This document shows, piece after piece, positions 16,358 through 25,587 of a DNA stretch of 64,000 nucleotides (positions are counted from its first letter, which is position 1; each line of letters starts with the position of its first letter). The stretch comes from Scytonema sp. UIC 10036 (GTDB taxonomy: Bacteria; Cyanobacteriota; Cyanobacteriia; Cyanobacteriales; Nostocaceae): assembly GCF_009725235.1 (NCBI RefSeq), contig NZ_WJFC01000001.1:1-64000 (forward strand), written 5' to 3'. The notes beneath the pieces were generated by a model. It was not told the DNA's origin. It saw only the letters and a list, made by a program, of their open reading frames with translations, and made no database searches. The position numbers and the translations under genes are program-made.

Positions 16358-18007
16358 TTATAACTGCGATTTCTTTAACTCAAATTCATCAAACTTAATG
16401 ACCTCAGAATCTGGCTTGCGTGTATCAAACAAGTAACTGCTGACTGTACCCGTACCCGTATCAAAGATGCTGAAAACAGTAAAGTCATTGCTTGCAATAT
16501 ATGGTATGGAATTACTATCTTCTCCCAGCAATGGATGAATTGTTGGTAATACGGGTTCTAAACTATATGGATCTCCAAGTTCAACATAATCCTCTTGATA
16601 ACCCACGGGGACTTCTCGCTTGTTATCACCCCACGCCGCACCGTATGAATTACCAACATTTGATGTTTCGATAAAATGCATTCCACTGGAACTAACAAAA
16701 CGGTTCCACAAATGGGAATGCCCGTAAAATACTAACTGTACCCCAGCTGCTTCTAGTAAAGGCATGACATCGCGAATCAGGTAGTCTGCGTCTTTAGGGT
16801 ATTCGTAACGCACTGCTTTGATGTTACCGAATGTATCGCGTTCTATAATTTGCACTGGATCGGTATATGCTGGCACCACGTTACCACCAAGCGAATGAGG
16901 CGGATGGTGCAACATCACCACTTTGTACTTTGCTTGCTGAAATTCGGGGCTATTCAATTCTTGTACCAGCCAATTGTACTGCGTACTACCTTTTGCGATC
17001 GCCTCATAAATATGCTGTCCATAACCCCAATTCTCTGGGTTGTTTAAATCTTGTTCGCTTTCCTTGTATCTACCTCTGGCATTTGCATCTAAGTGATAAG
17101 TGCGCCACATATTTGTGGCATACAACACCACCAATCTCACATCACTCAAGCTAACTGCGTAGTAAGTTTTTCCTCCTTCTGGACTTTGCGGTAGGGTAAA
17201 AAGTTCTTCGTAAGTATCGGTATTAAAAGAATTATTTTTCAGTGAGTCTGTTCCATATAAATTTTGAGCAATTGAGCGAGGAATTGTTTTATCGAATTCC
17301 GTGTTTAAACTTTCATACCCAAAGCGCCCCATAATCTCGTGATTGCCAATGCAAGTAAACATTGGGGCGTGTTGAACGATCTCACCTCCGGTATAAAATG
17401 TTGTAGTTCCGTTTTTACTCATGTCAAACTTGGCACGACCTTGCAAACAAGGAAAGAACGCACCACCACGATTATCATCAAACCATTCGGAAGCGCGATC
17501 TGGAATATTTGCTAAATCACCAGCAAACCAAACTGCATCCACTTGCCCAACAGTTTCTACAACTTTCTGTAAATTTGCTGCTACCATAGGTTTGACTTGA
17601 TGGTCAGAAGTCAGCAGAATTTTTAGAGGCGTTCCTGGCCTTGAGGTGGGTGCTAGGGTAAACACATTGCTACTAATGCTTTCACCATCTTCCCTGACAC
17701 TTGTTACCCGGTAAGAAACCCGTGTGTTAGGAGTTAAATTCGTTACTTCTGCCTCATGACGCCAAATATGTCGCACGACAGGAGATTGGTAAATTTGTCC
17801 ATCCTGTGATTGGTTTCCAACACGTGAATATTGGTCCTCGCGTACCCGGCTGAGTTTGGTAGTTTTAGCAATCGCAGTATCAGCCAGATTCTTACCATAA
17901 GCAACTGTATGCCCAAAACCAGCAAATTCAGTAAACCACACAACTCGTACCGAACTTTCGGTTGGGAGTTGCAGGAAAGGATCGCTCAGCAATTGTGGTG
18001 GTGACAT
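16358..18007 (-). CDS. Metallophosphoesterase, purple-acid-phosphatase-like, with N-terminal fibronectin-type domain
   Basis: A 549-residue enzyme. The N-terminal part (about 1-125) looks like the purple acid phosphatase / fibronectin-III-like domain (VRVVWFTEF ... VSYRVTSVREDG). The calcineurin-like core has the metal motifs LLTSDHQ, WFAGDLANIPD, CIGNHEIMG, VMLHHPPHS and VFYGHSHLW, giving a complete dinuclear set except that the first Asp motif (usually GDxH/GDxG) reads TSDHQ. No clear signal peptide. Upstream on the minus strand are two TTAAC half-sites (18030-18035 and 18039-18044) resembling Pho boxes, but spaced 9 rather than about 11 bases, so phosphate control is only a guess. Confidence 0.85.
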   Translation of the reverse strand: MSPPQLLSDPFLQLPTESSVRVVWFTEFAGFGHTVAYGKNLADTAIAKTTKLSRVREDQYSRVGNQSQDGQIYQSPVVRHIWRHEAEVTNLTPNTRVSYRVTSVREDGESISSNVFTLAPTSRPGTPLKILLTSDHQVKPMVAANLQKVVETVGQVDAVWFAGDLANIPDRASEWFDDNRGGAFFPCLQGRAKFDMSKNGTTTFYTGGEIVQHAPMFTCIGNHEIMGRFGYESLNTEFDKTIPRSIAQNLYGTDSLKNNSFNTDTYEELFTLPQSPEGGKTYYAVSLSDVRLVVLYATNMWRTYHLDANARGRYKESEQDLNNPENWGYGQHIYEAIAKGSTQYNWLVQELNSPEFQQAKYKVVMLHHPPHSLGGNVVPAYTDPVQIIERDTFGNIKAVRYEYPKDADYLIRDVMPLLEAAGVQLVFYGHSHLWNRFVSSSGMHFIETSNVGNSYGAAWGDNKREVPVGYQEDYVELGDPYSLEPVLPTIHPLLGEDSNSIPYIASNDFTVFSIFDTGTGTVSSYLFDTRKPDSEVIKFDEFELKKSQL

Positions 18008-18544
18008 TATTTTTTCCTAAATAAACCCACGTTAAACAGGTTAATCTATCTTGGAAATGGGGAGTAGGGAGTGGGGAGTAGGGAGTAGGGAAGACCCCCC
18101 TTTCATCCTCCTTGGTAAGCTACGGTGTACACACAAGTTGGATTACCCCCTTAATCCCCCCTTATCAAGGGGGGGAAACTAGATTTCTTGTTCCCAAACC
18201 AATCCATCGGGAGGGCTAGGGTGGGGTAATTTCGACTTGTGTGTACACCGTAGCTTGGCAAGGGGGGACACAGGGGGGTCATTTTTAGTATATCTTTTGG
18301 CATAAAAACATTATTCAATGTAGATAGGGAGATTTTATCGCAGGGCTGAATTGGAAGATACATCTAAACTTTCTCACGAATGAGCCTAGCTGCGTCAAGC
18401 GGACAAACTGTTGCTTTTAGAGACAGTGCCTCGGAGAGATAGACTGAAATGGTTTTAGCCTTTTAAAATGCTTTTACTATCACTCGATAAATACAAAAGA
18501 GTTGATTTGTGCATCTCGTTACTTAAAAGAATTGAGGCTTTACC
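18008..18544. other. Intergenic region with MITE-like hairpin
   Basis: About 540 bases between divergent genes. 18055-18095 is a GGGGAGTA/GGGAGTAG tandem tract. 18097-18276 holds an inverted-repeat element (separate entry). The remainder to 18544 should contain the response-regulator promoter. The 70-codon frame inside the element is not a gene. Confidence 0.5.
18097..18276. repeat. MITE-like inverted-repeat element
   Basis: AAGCTACGGTGTACACACAA (full arm 18117-18138) is matched by its perfect reverse complement at 18235-18256 (22 bases each). Outside these arms C-rich and G-rich stretches (about 18097-18116 and 18257-18276) extend the pairing imperfectly. The interior is non-coding. Confidence 0.65.
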
Positions 18545-19264
18545 ATGAATGCAATTCGTGTTGTTTTAATTGAAGACCACGAGCTAACTCGGATCGGTAT
18601 AGTAGCTGCTTTGAAGCAACAAAATGGAATTGAGGTGATTGGTGAAGCCAAGGATGCAAGATCGGGTCTAAAGCTTCTGAAATCAACAAAACCAGATGTT
18701 GCTATTGTCGATGTGGATCTGCCTGATATAAGTGGCATTGAGTTGATCCAGGACTTCAACAATTCTGAGGAAGCAAGCGAGTTACCTGAAACCAAAATTT
18801 TGATTATGACAATGCAGGATAATGAGGATACCGTGCTAGCTGCTTTTGCGGCTGGGGCAGATTCTTATTATATGAAAGATGGCAGCATTGATAAACTGGC
18901 TGATGCATTGCGGTCAACGTATGAAGGCAATTCTTGGATCGATCCGACCATTGCCCGTATTATCTTGCAATATAGTAATAAAACTTACGCAGAAGCTCAA
19001 TCAAGTTCTGGAAATACAACAGTTTCTATCAATGGTTTATCAGCTGAGGAAAGTCAGACTATTCCAAGCTATCCCTTAACAGCTCGCGAATTAGATGTCC
19101 TTAAGCTCATTGTAGATGGATGTAGTAATGCAGACATTGCTGAAAAACTTTACATTACTGTAGGCACTGTCAAAACTCACGTCCGTAACCTTCTAAACAA
19201 GCTTTGTGTGAGCGATCGCACTCAAGTTGCTGTTCTTGCTTTGCGAGCAGGATTGGTTAGATAA
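18545..19264 (+). CDS. NarL/LuxR-family response regulator (paralogue 1)
   Basis: A 239-residue response regulator. Receiver domain about 1-125 with acidic pocket E10-D11, phosphoacceptor D56 (AIVDVDLPD), TMQDNEDTV and conserved Lys in YYMKDGS. A linker (about 140-170) leads to the LuxR-type HTH (YPLTARELDVLKLIVDGCSN, then AEKLYITVGTVKTHVRNLLNKL). A GAGG ribosome-binding sequence lies 7 bases before the ATG. It is very similar along its whole length to the 22867-23586 product, same length and same residue numbering. No kinase is adjacent. Confidence 0.9.
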   Translation: MNAIRVVLIEDHELTRIGIVAALKQQNGIEVIGEAKDARSGLKLLKSTKPDVAIVDVDLPDISGIELIQDFNNSEEASELPETKILIMTMQDNEDTVLAAFAAGADSYYMKDGSIDKLADALRSTYEGNSWIDPTIARIILQYSNKTYAEAQSSSGNTTVSINGLSAEESQTIPSYPLTARELDVLKLIVDGCSNADIAEKLYITVGTVKTHVRNLLNKLCVSDRTQVAVLALRAGLVR

Positions 19265-19475
19265 GAATTGTGGGTGTTAGTTGTTAGCTGTTGGTTGTTA
19301 GTTGTTAGTTGTTAGTCGTTGATTCTAATAACTGCCAACCACTATCCACTAAGAACTAACCACTATCCACTATCCACTAACAACTAACCACTATCCACTA
19401 ACAACTATCCACTATCCACTAACAACTATCCACTATCCACTAACAACTAACAACTAACAATTAACCCTAAAAAAT
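19265..19475. repeat. Tandem low-complexity repeats
   Basis: A tract of GTTAGTTGTTAG-like units, followed by many copies of CACTATCCACTAACAACTA-type units. The two halves are roughly complementary and could fold. Short tandemly repeated sequence typical of heterocystous cyanobacteria. Confidence 0.75.
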
Positions 19476-20975
19476 ATGCAGAAAATACTGGGAAAAAATA
19501 TCTCCTATTGGATAGATTCAACACCTGAAAATAAGTTTTCTTCACTTGTTAATACTGTAACAGTAGATGTTGCAATTGTTGGAGCAGGCATCGCTGGAAT
19601 CACTGCTGCTACATTATTAAAACGAGCTGGAAAAACAGTTGCTCTGATTGACTCGGATCGTATTGCAGCAGGTGTAAGCGGTCATACAACCGCTAAAGTT
19701 ACCTCGCTTCATCAATTAGTTTATGCAGAGCTAATCGAGAAATTCGGTGAAGAAAAAGCAAGAATTTACGCACAGTCAAATCAAGCAGCATTAGAACGTG
19801 TTGCTGCTTTTGTTGAAGAAGAACAAATAGATTGTGACTTCAGTCGTCAAAGTGCTTATTCTTTTACAGAATCTCAAGACCAACTCAACAAAATTGAGAA
19901 AGAGGTAGAAGCTGCACTCAAATTAGGGCTTCCTGCTTCTTATGTACGGCAAACTTCCTTACCTTTTCCTATTGCTGGTGCAATTAAATTTGACAACCAA
20001 GCACAGTTTCACTCACGTAAATATTTACTGCACCTTGCTAAAGGCATTACAGGCAATGGTAGCTATGTATTTGAGAACACGCGAGTGCAAAGGGTTGAAG
20101 AAGATAATCCCTGTCAAGTCATCACCAATAGGGGAACTGTTCAAGCGCAGGATGTTATTATCACTACAAATCTGCCAATCTTAGACCAAGGCTTGTTTTT
20201 CGCCAAAACTTATCCCAAGCGTTCTTACATTATTGGTGCGCGGATTGAGGCATCCAAAGCACCAAAAGGAATGTATATTGGCATTGGTGAAACATATTAC
20301 TCCATTCGTACCACTCCCTATCAAGATGGTTTACTCCTTCTTATTGGCGGTGGAGGTCATAAAGTCGGTACAGTTACTAACACGGAAGAAAAGTACCTCG
20401 ATTTGGAAGCATTTGCACGTTCTCGCTTTGGGATTGATTCTTTTGAGTATCGTTGGTCAACCCAAGATGCTGTTTCCTTCGATCGCTTGCCTTACATTGG
20501 TAAATTGACTCCACTCAACAACCATATTTACGTAGCCACTGGTTTTAGCCTCTGGGGGATGACAAAGGGAACGTTATCTGGGATGCTACTTGCAGACAAG
20601 ATATTAGGTATAGATAATCCTTGGGCTGAACTTTACGATGCAACCCGTGCGACTCCGTTTGTGAGTGTGGAAGGGATTAAGCAGAATTTTGATGTGGGCG
20701 TTCATTGGATAGGCGATCGTATTAAAGGAATTGGTGATTCTTTCGTTGACGTTGCCAATGGTGAAGGAAAAATAGTCACTGTTGATGGCAAAAAGGTAGC
20801 AGCTTACAGAGATGAACGAGGAGAAATTCATGCAGTCTCTGCTGTATGTCCTCATTTAGGTTGTGTTGTAGCCTGGAACAGTGCTGAGAAAAGTTGGGAT
20901 TGCCCCTGTCATGGTTCCCGTTTCAACTCTGACGGAACAATACTGCACGGACCAACGGTAAAAGATTTAAAGTAA
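19476..20975 (+). CDS. FAD-dependent oxidoreductase fused to a C-terminal Rieske [2Fe-2S] domain
   Basis: A 499-residue flavoprotein of the DAO/DadA type. The FAD-binding motif is VAIVGAGIAGITAATLLKRA (about 31-51), with a second nucleotide-contact block near VATGFSLWGMTKG (about 355). The C-terminal Rieske domain (about 415-499) has Cys458-x-His460 and Cys476-x-x-His479, the full cluster ligand set. Electron transfer from a flavin substrate site to the cluster is expected; the substrate is unknown. Downstream are an acidic disordered protein and a CsbD protein, with paralogous response regulators on both sides, suggesting a stress role (inference). No signal peptide. No clear ribosome-binding site before the ATG. 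Confidence 0.88.
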   Translation: MQKILGKNISYWIDSTPENKFSSLVNTVTVDVAIVGAGIAGITAATLLKRAGKTVALIDSDRIAAGVSGHTTAKVTSLHQLVYAELIEKFGEEKARIYAQSNQAALERVAAFVEEEQIDCDFSRQSAYSFTESQDQLNKIEKEVEAALKLGLPASYVRQTSLPFPIAGAIKFDNQAQFHSRKYLLHLAKGITGNGSYVFENTRVQRVEEDNPCQVITNRGTVQAQDVIITTNLPILDQGLFFAKTYPKRSYIIGARIEASKAPKGMYIGIGETYYSIRTTPYQDGLLLLIGGGGHKVGTVTNTEEKYLDLEAFARSRFGIDSFEYRWSTQDAVSFDRLPYIGKLTPLNNHIYVATGFSLWGMTKGTLSGMLLADKILGIDNPWAELYDATRATPFVSVEGIKQNFDVGVHWIGDRIKGIGDSFVDVANGEGKIVTVDGKKVAAYRDERGEIHAVSAVCPHLGCVVAWNSAEKSWDCPCHGSRFNSDGTILHGPTVKDLK

Positions 20976-21030
20976 CCAACCAGTGACCAGTGACCACTGA
21001 CCAGTGACCAGCGATCGGTTGATGCTTACT

Positions 21031-21150
21031 CAACACTTGTCGGTTAAGCTTAAAAATACGAAAACACGTAGGTTGGGTTGAGGAACGAAACCCAACCAGT
21101 ATCTGTAAATGTTGGGTTGAGGAACGAAACCTACAATTTCCTCAGCTGGT
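21031..21150 (+). repeat. MITE-like element, copy B (degenerate right end)
   Basis: Begins CAACACTTGTCGGTTAAGC, then AAAAATACGAAAACAC and two GTTGGGTTGAGGAACG units. The right terminal AGTATTG is not present, so this copy is eroded. Confidence 0.65.
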
Positions 21151-21373
21151 TACTGAATTTTTAAGCAGCTATATTTGACATTGAGAACTTAATAAAATTT
21201 AATAAATAGTAAGAAAAAATACATCATGGGATAGAAAAAAGTTAAGTTTCTTTAATGGCTAACACTTCTCAAGATTTTAAGTTTCACGTCTTTAGATACT
21301 AGATTTCAAGTAACAAAAGATTTAGTTTATTTATTATAAATGTTGAAGCAAAAATTTCGTGAGGACATAATAT

Positions 21374-21781
21374 ATGACTACTGAAAAGAATAACAAAGTT
21401 GCAGATAGCTCTCAACGAGTTGAGATGGATACATACGATAGAGGTATCGTACCTGCTGAAACCGCAGCTCGCAAAGAAAGAGAGGGAGAACTATACAAAA
21501 CACTTCCTAACGAACAGAGAGAAGCAAGCGCACCTACTGACGATCAAACACATTCTGATAGCACACATACAACAGATGGCTATACAGTAGACAGAGAAGG
21601 TTTGCTAAATAATTACGCAGTAGAACCGGAAATGTACTATGAAGTTCCTGGTGATGCGAGACAAGAAGCCGCAGACGATACCACTCATCGTGCGGCAGAA
21701 CTTAAAGAAGTCAATGAAGATAAAGAAGGTCAGTTAACAATTGATGATGACAAACGAGGCAGAGGTCCGGGAGTTGTTTAA
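21374..21781 (+). CDS. Acidic, probably disordered hydrophilic protein
   Basis: A 135-residue protein with almost no hydrophobic stretches, rich in Glu, Asp, Thr and Ala. Blocks include RVEMDTYDRGIVPAETAARK, NYAVEPEMYYEVPGDARQEA and a DDDKRGRGPGVV end. I do not recognise a named domain. Composition and the neighbouring CsbD gene suggest a desiccation- or stress-induced protein, as an inference. A GAGGA ribosome-binding sequence lies upstream of the ATG, and a strong intrinsic terminator follows 40 bases after the stop, so this is a real transcription unit. Confidence 0.65.
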   Translation: MTTEKNNKVADSSQRVEMDTYDRGIVPAETAARKEREGELYKTLPNEQREASAPTDDQTHSDSTHTTDGYTVDREGLLNNYAVEPEMYYEVPGDARQEAADDTTHRAAELKEVNEDKEGQLTIDDDKRGRGPGVV

Positions 21782-21820
21782 TCTTTTTGTTTAAATTTTT
21801 CGGTTACATAGGTACTGTGA

Positions 21821-21858
21821 GATGATTGGGCTGTTGTCCCAATCATCATTTTTTTTTA
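21821..21858 (+). terminator. Intrinsic terminator after the acidic protein gene
   Basis: A perfect 10-pair stem GATGATTGGG / CCCAATCATC with a 7-base loop, followed by a run of ten T. Clear plus-strand terminator. Confidence 0.85.
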
Positions 21859-21877
21859 AGTTATTGTCACTTTCACC

Positions 21878-21929
21878 CTCGTTCCTAGGCTCCGCCTGGG
21901 AATGCCTTCCTTAGAGCCTCCGCCTCCTA
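21878..21929 (-). repeat. GGAGGCGGAGCCT-type repeat, copy 2
   Basis: Inverted copy of the 16266-16315 element: CTCGTTCCTAGGCTCCGCC ... GAGCCTCCGCCTCCT. Confidence 0.7.
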
Positions 21930-22265
21930 TATTTAGATTTGTAAGTAATAAAATTCCACACATACAGGAGTTTATTTGATTATGTGTAAACAATCCGAGC
22001 ATTAATAAATACTATCTACCTAAAGCTAGAAATATACTAATCTTAAGAAAGAGCAACTTTACTAAGTATATCTATCTAACAACCAGAATTTTCAATCTTA
22101 TAGATGAGCTAAAAAACTTAAACAATCTGTAGTACGGACAAAATTTTTTTGTTTAAAAACAACTTAGGATAGACTTACAAACAAATATTTTTAACATAAG
22201 ATACGTACAGATAGGACATAATCCACTAACAAATTTGAGCAAGAAATCAAAAGTAAGGAGGCCAT
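21930..22265. other. Upstream region of the CsbD gene
   Basis: About 335 very A+T-rich bases. No gene or repeat family seen. It should hold the promoter of the CsbD gene. Confidence 0.4.
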
Positions 22266-22448
22266 ATGAGTATCGAGAATAGAATAGAAGCAACTGCTAA
22301 AAATATAGAAGGGAAAATTCAAGAAGTTGTGGGTGAAATCACAGGTAACCCCAACGACAAAGCTGAAGGCAAAGCAAAGCAGGCTGAAGCTCAAGTTCGC
22401 CACAGCGTAGAAAACTTGAAAGATGATGTTAAGAGAGCTATCGACTAA
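22266..22448 (+). CDS. CsbD-family stress protein
   Basis: A 60-residue protein of the CsbD-like family, small helical proteins often induced by general stress. Features: RIEATAKNIEGKIQEVVGEI, the TGNPNDKAEGKAKQAEAQ core and an amphipathic C-terminal helix. The size is typical. A strong AAGGAGG ribosome-binding site lies just before the ATG. The biochemical function of the family is unknown. Confidence 0.9.
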   Translation: MSIENRIEATAKNIEGKIQEVVGEITGNPNDKAEGKAKQAEAQVRHSVENLKDDVKRAID

Positions 22449-22866
22449 CTAAAATCACATGGATTCGTATATAGCAGTGTTTGCTGAGAAAATCGGTAAG
22501 CACTGTTTTTTTATTTATAAGAAGCAGGTTTGTAAATTCTTAAAATTATTCACGAAAAATTCTACGTAGTGTAAGTAGGGCTGATCTTACCATTTTGGAC
22601 AAGTTGCCAAAAACGCCATTAAGAACTATAATTGTGTTTTTTCGAGAGGTGTGATTGGAAGAGGTAGTTAATTAGTAACGATCGCTGCTCTATCAAAAAC
22701 AGGGTCTGTGGCATAGTTAGAAATAATTTATCATCCCACGCCCCATATCCCATGCCCATTTTCAGTCATTTTTCTGGCTTGGGGAGGATGAAGTTTGTTG
22801 ACATCTTTCTTTTTGTATAAAATCCCTATTAGAATATCCATGTATAATGGGTAGAGGTGATTGGCT
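22449..22866. other. Intergenic region before the second response regulator
   Basis: About 420 bases. Nothing gene-like. 22734-22760 is a CCCACGCCCCATATCCCATG low-complexity tract. The response-regulator promoter probably lies near 22800-22850. Confidence 0.4.
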
Positions 22867-23586
22867 ATGAGTGAAATCAAGGTCGTCGTTATTGAAGACC
22901 ACAACCTTACCCGGATAGGTTTACGGGCTGCTTTACAAACTCAGGCAGAAATGAAGATTGTTGGTGAGGCTTCCAATGCAAGGGAAGGGCTACAGCTTTT
23001 GAAAACCTTGCATCCAGATGTTGCCACCATAGACATTGGTCTGCCTGATATGGATGGAATTGAACTGACACGTCAGTTTAGGCAATATCAAGCTCAGACA
23101 CAAGACTATGCAACAAAACTGCTGATTCTCACAATGCAAAATAGTGACGAAGCTGTTTTGGCAGCTTTTGCCGCAGGAGCAGATTCTTACTGTATGAAGG
23201 ATATTGCCACAGAAAAACTGGTAGAGGCAGTAAAAACAATTCATACAGGTAGTTCTTGGATTGACCCGGCAATTGCAGATATTATATTGCAACAAATACG
23301 TCACGATTTTCCCGATCGCAATGGAGGAATAACGGGCAAACGAGTCATGATTAATGCTGTAGACCCAGAAGTTGAGAAGACACTGGAAACTTATCCACTG
23401 ACCGAACGGGAAATGGATGTTTTGGAGTTGATTGTTTCTGGATGCGACAATGCAGAAATTGCCCAAAAGCTTCATCTGACAATTGGGACTGTAAAAACCC
23501 ATGTCAGAAGTATTTTGAGCAAACTCTGTGTAGCTGACCGTACTCAGGCTGCGGTCCGTGCTTTACGTGCGGGTTTGGTACAATAA
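22867..23586 (+). CDS. NarL/LuxR-family response regulator (paralogue 2)
   Basis: A 239-residue response regulator. Receiver with E10-D11, D56 (ATIDIGLPD), TMQNSDEAV and Lys in SYCMKDIA. HTH: YPLTEREMDVLELIVSGCDN, then AQKLHLTIGTVKTHVRSIL. The ATG at 22867 is preferred over an in-frame TTG six bases upstream because GAGGTG lies 7 bases before it and the paralogue starts at the same residue. It is a close paralogue of the 18545-19264 product; the pair encloses the FAD/Rieske, acidic-protein and CsbD genes. Confidence 0.9.
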   Translation: MSEIKVVVIEDHNLTRIGLRAALQTQAEMKIVGEASNAREGLQLLKTLHPDVATIDIGLPDMDGIELTRQFRQYQAQTQDYATKLLILTMQNSDEAVLAAFAAGADSYCMKDIATEKLVEAVKTIHTGSSWIDPAIADIILQQIRHDFPDRNGGITGKRVMINAVDPEVEKTLETYPLTEREMDVLELIVSGCDNAEIAQKLHLTIGTVKTHVRSILSKLCVADRTQAAVRALRAGLVQ

Positions 23587-23803
23587 AATATAGCCAGAAT
23601 TGGTGAGGTTACTTATTTGCGTTCGGATAAGTACACTACCCCAAACACGTAGGTAATCTTAAGGTAAAGTTGAGCGCGGTAGCAAACCTAAGTTTCTGCT
23701 GCAAGAAGGTACATTTAAGCAAGGACCCTCTCTCTACTATGGTCTTTTCTATGTTTGTACCTCACTTAATTAAAATCCACAATAAGCTTCTAGATTAAAG
23801 TTA

Positions 23804-24796
23804 GAGGATGTTTGAAAAGTCGGCAATTGAGTAAAAAAAGCTCTCAGGGCGTAAGCTGTTAATAAGTAAAGACAACAGCACCACTGAGAGTCTATGAGTA
23901 AATTGTACTCCACCAACCTCACTCAAGAGCAATGGGAACTTATCGAACCTTTGATTCCACCTTCCTTACCTGGTGGTCGCCCAAGAGAAGCGGATATCTG
24001 GGAGGTGCTTAACGCTATTTTTTATGTTTTGTGCGAAGGGTGTCGATGGCGTGCGTTACCTGGCGACTTTCCCAACTGGCAAACAGTTTATACCTATTTT
24101 CGTAATTGGCGTCTTGATGGAACCTGGGTAAAAATACACGACAAACTGCGGGAATGGACTAGGGTTGATAATGAGCGTGAGCCAAGCCCATCTGAAGCTA
24201 TCGTAGACAGCCAAAGTGTTAAAAGTGCAGCGATGGTGAGTCAAGAAGTTGGTTATGATGCGGGTAAAAAAGTTAAGGGACGCAAGCGATTTCTAACAGT
24301 AGATACTTTAGGCTTAGTACTACGAGTATTAATTACTGCAGCTAGTGTGGGCGAACGCGTTCGCGTTAGCGTGCCGAAGGCATAGGTGGTAAAAGGGTAC
24401 TTAACAAGGTCAAGCAAATGGAACCTTCTGTGTCGAGACTTCATACAATCTTTGTTGATGCTGGTTTTGACGGCAATCCATTTATGCAGTGGGTAATGGA
24501 TTTCTGCCGTTGGATTGTGCTGGAGCTTAGCGACCAAAAGAATGTAGAGAGTTTGTATTGTTACCTAAACGTTGGGTTGTTGAGCGAACGTTGGGCTGGC
24601 TAACTTGGTGAGCCAGCGCGTTGCGGGGGTTCCCCCCGTTGTAGCGACTGGCGAACCCGAAGGGTGCCGGAGGTTAAACAAAGACTACGAGCTACTCCCT
24701 GAAACCGCAGAGACATTTGTATATATCGCCATGATTCGGATTATGGTGAGGCGATTGGCATAAAATTTTACGCAACCAAACTTTTCAAACATCCTC
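23804..24796 (+). mobile_element. IS5-type insertion sequence (defective)
   Basis: A 993-base element with perfect 17-base terminal inverted repeats (GAGGATGTTTGAAAAGT at 23804-23820, its reverse complement at 24780-24796) and a TTA target duplication on both sides (23801-23803, 24797-24799). Length, three-base duplication and transposase type fit the IS5 family, IS1031-like branch. Its transposase is broken, so it is probably immobile unless helped in trans. Confidence 0.9.
23894..24763 (+). pseudogene. IS5-family transposase, disrupted
   Basis: Starts intact (LTQEQWELIEPLIPP ... GCRWRALPGDFPNW) and includes the first catalytic Asp (AIVDSQSVK). After TAASVGER a 30-base palindromic repeat (24351-24382) shifts the frame to a stop; sequence resumes as GGKRVLNKVKQMEPSVSRLH, then VDAGFDGN (second Asp). 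Further frameshifts follow before VVERTLGWLTW (catalytic Glu). A second palindromic insert at about 24607-24672 separates this from RRLNKDYELLPETAETFVY, and the frame ends at TAA 24761-24763. All three DDE residues are still recognisable. Confidence 0.85.
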
Positions 24797-24813
24797 TTAG
24801 AGGAAGGTCTGAA

Positions 24814-24978
24814 TTGTATGATGAGCCAAAGAAAAGAATAAGCGTTGCGGTCACTCCTACTGGGGAACGACTGCTCAAAATCAAAGCTAAGTCTCTAGGA
24901 ATTAGCGTGTCGGAGTATGTGGAGAGGATAGCCAGAGATACACTGTTTGAAGAAGAGGGAAACTTTCAAGCGGCATAG
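24814..24978 (+). CDS. Small ribbon-helix-helix-like protein, possibly frameshifted
   Basis: A 54-residue frame starting at TTG with AGGAAGG 6 bases upstream: YDEPKKRISVAVTPTGERLL, then KIKAKSLGISVSEYVERIAR. Strand followed by two helices resembles an Arc/CopG-type DNA-binding fold. After the TAG, the +1 frame continues as GIDLNELPEVDAANIPANEI and LDKKIDAIASQLKQ to a TAA at 25104-25106 with no start codon of its own, so a single about 95-residue protein has probably been split by an indel near 24957-24965. The IS insertion ends only 4 bases before the ribosome-binding site and may have removed its promoter. Confidence 0.45.
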   Translation: MYDEPKKRISVAVTPTGERLLKIKAKSLGISVSEYVERIARDTLFEEEGNFQAA

Positions 24979-25106
24979 ACTTAAACGAACTCCCAGAAGT
25001 TGATGCCGCAAATATACCTGCAAATGAAATATTAAATTTTATAGTACGTAAATTAGCTGAATTAGATAAAAAGATAGACGCAATCGCTTCCCAACTAAAA
25101 CAATAA

Positions 25107-25587
25107 AACTAGCAACTCCCAGTAGGATACATACTACTCTTACTGGGATTGTTACTTTGCTTAAGATGCAGATGGTTAATGGTTTGTCCAACACAGCGAC
25201 CACCATTACTTTCCTAATTATTTAAAAAACTTATCTTATACTTGTTATATTATTGCGTTATCTTATTGTATCAACCTGTGTTGATTAAGTACTTAACTGA
25301 GAATACAGCGATCGCAGTCTGATACAGTATGCTTGTTTACTTATTCTATGTATTATAGTGTTAAGCGCTTAACAATGAATCGCTTTATTTTGAAAACTGA
25401 GTTTTCACTTTTTTTGTATTTGTGTTATTCTGTATTCATCACCCACAGATAAGATAATCCAAGATATGACAAAACAACCGTCTGTGTAAATGCGGTAACA
25501 TGGTTGTACTATAAATTGGTTAAGAAAGACCAAGAGTTATTCGCAGTAACTCTTGGTCGGTAGTCTCGGATGATAAAAAAGTCGGGC
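25107..25587. other. Intergenic region with hairpin
   Basis: About 480 A+T-rich bases. A CCCAGTA/TACTGGG pair near 25116-25145 may end the small gene upstream. 25528-25558 is a perfect 12-pair hairpin (GACCAAGAGTTA / TAACTCTTGGTC, 7-base loop) without a T-run. No gene seen. Confidence 0.45.

Noticed and set aside
18151..18363. 70-codon minus-strand frame
   Set aside because: Lies inside an inverted-repeat element; its reading is explained by the repeat.
19265..19475. CRISPR-like array from regularly repeated units
   Set aside because: Units are short, contiguous and without unique spacers; no cas genes. It is tandem low-complexity sequence.
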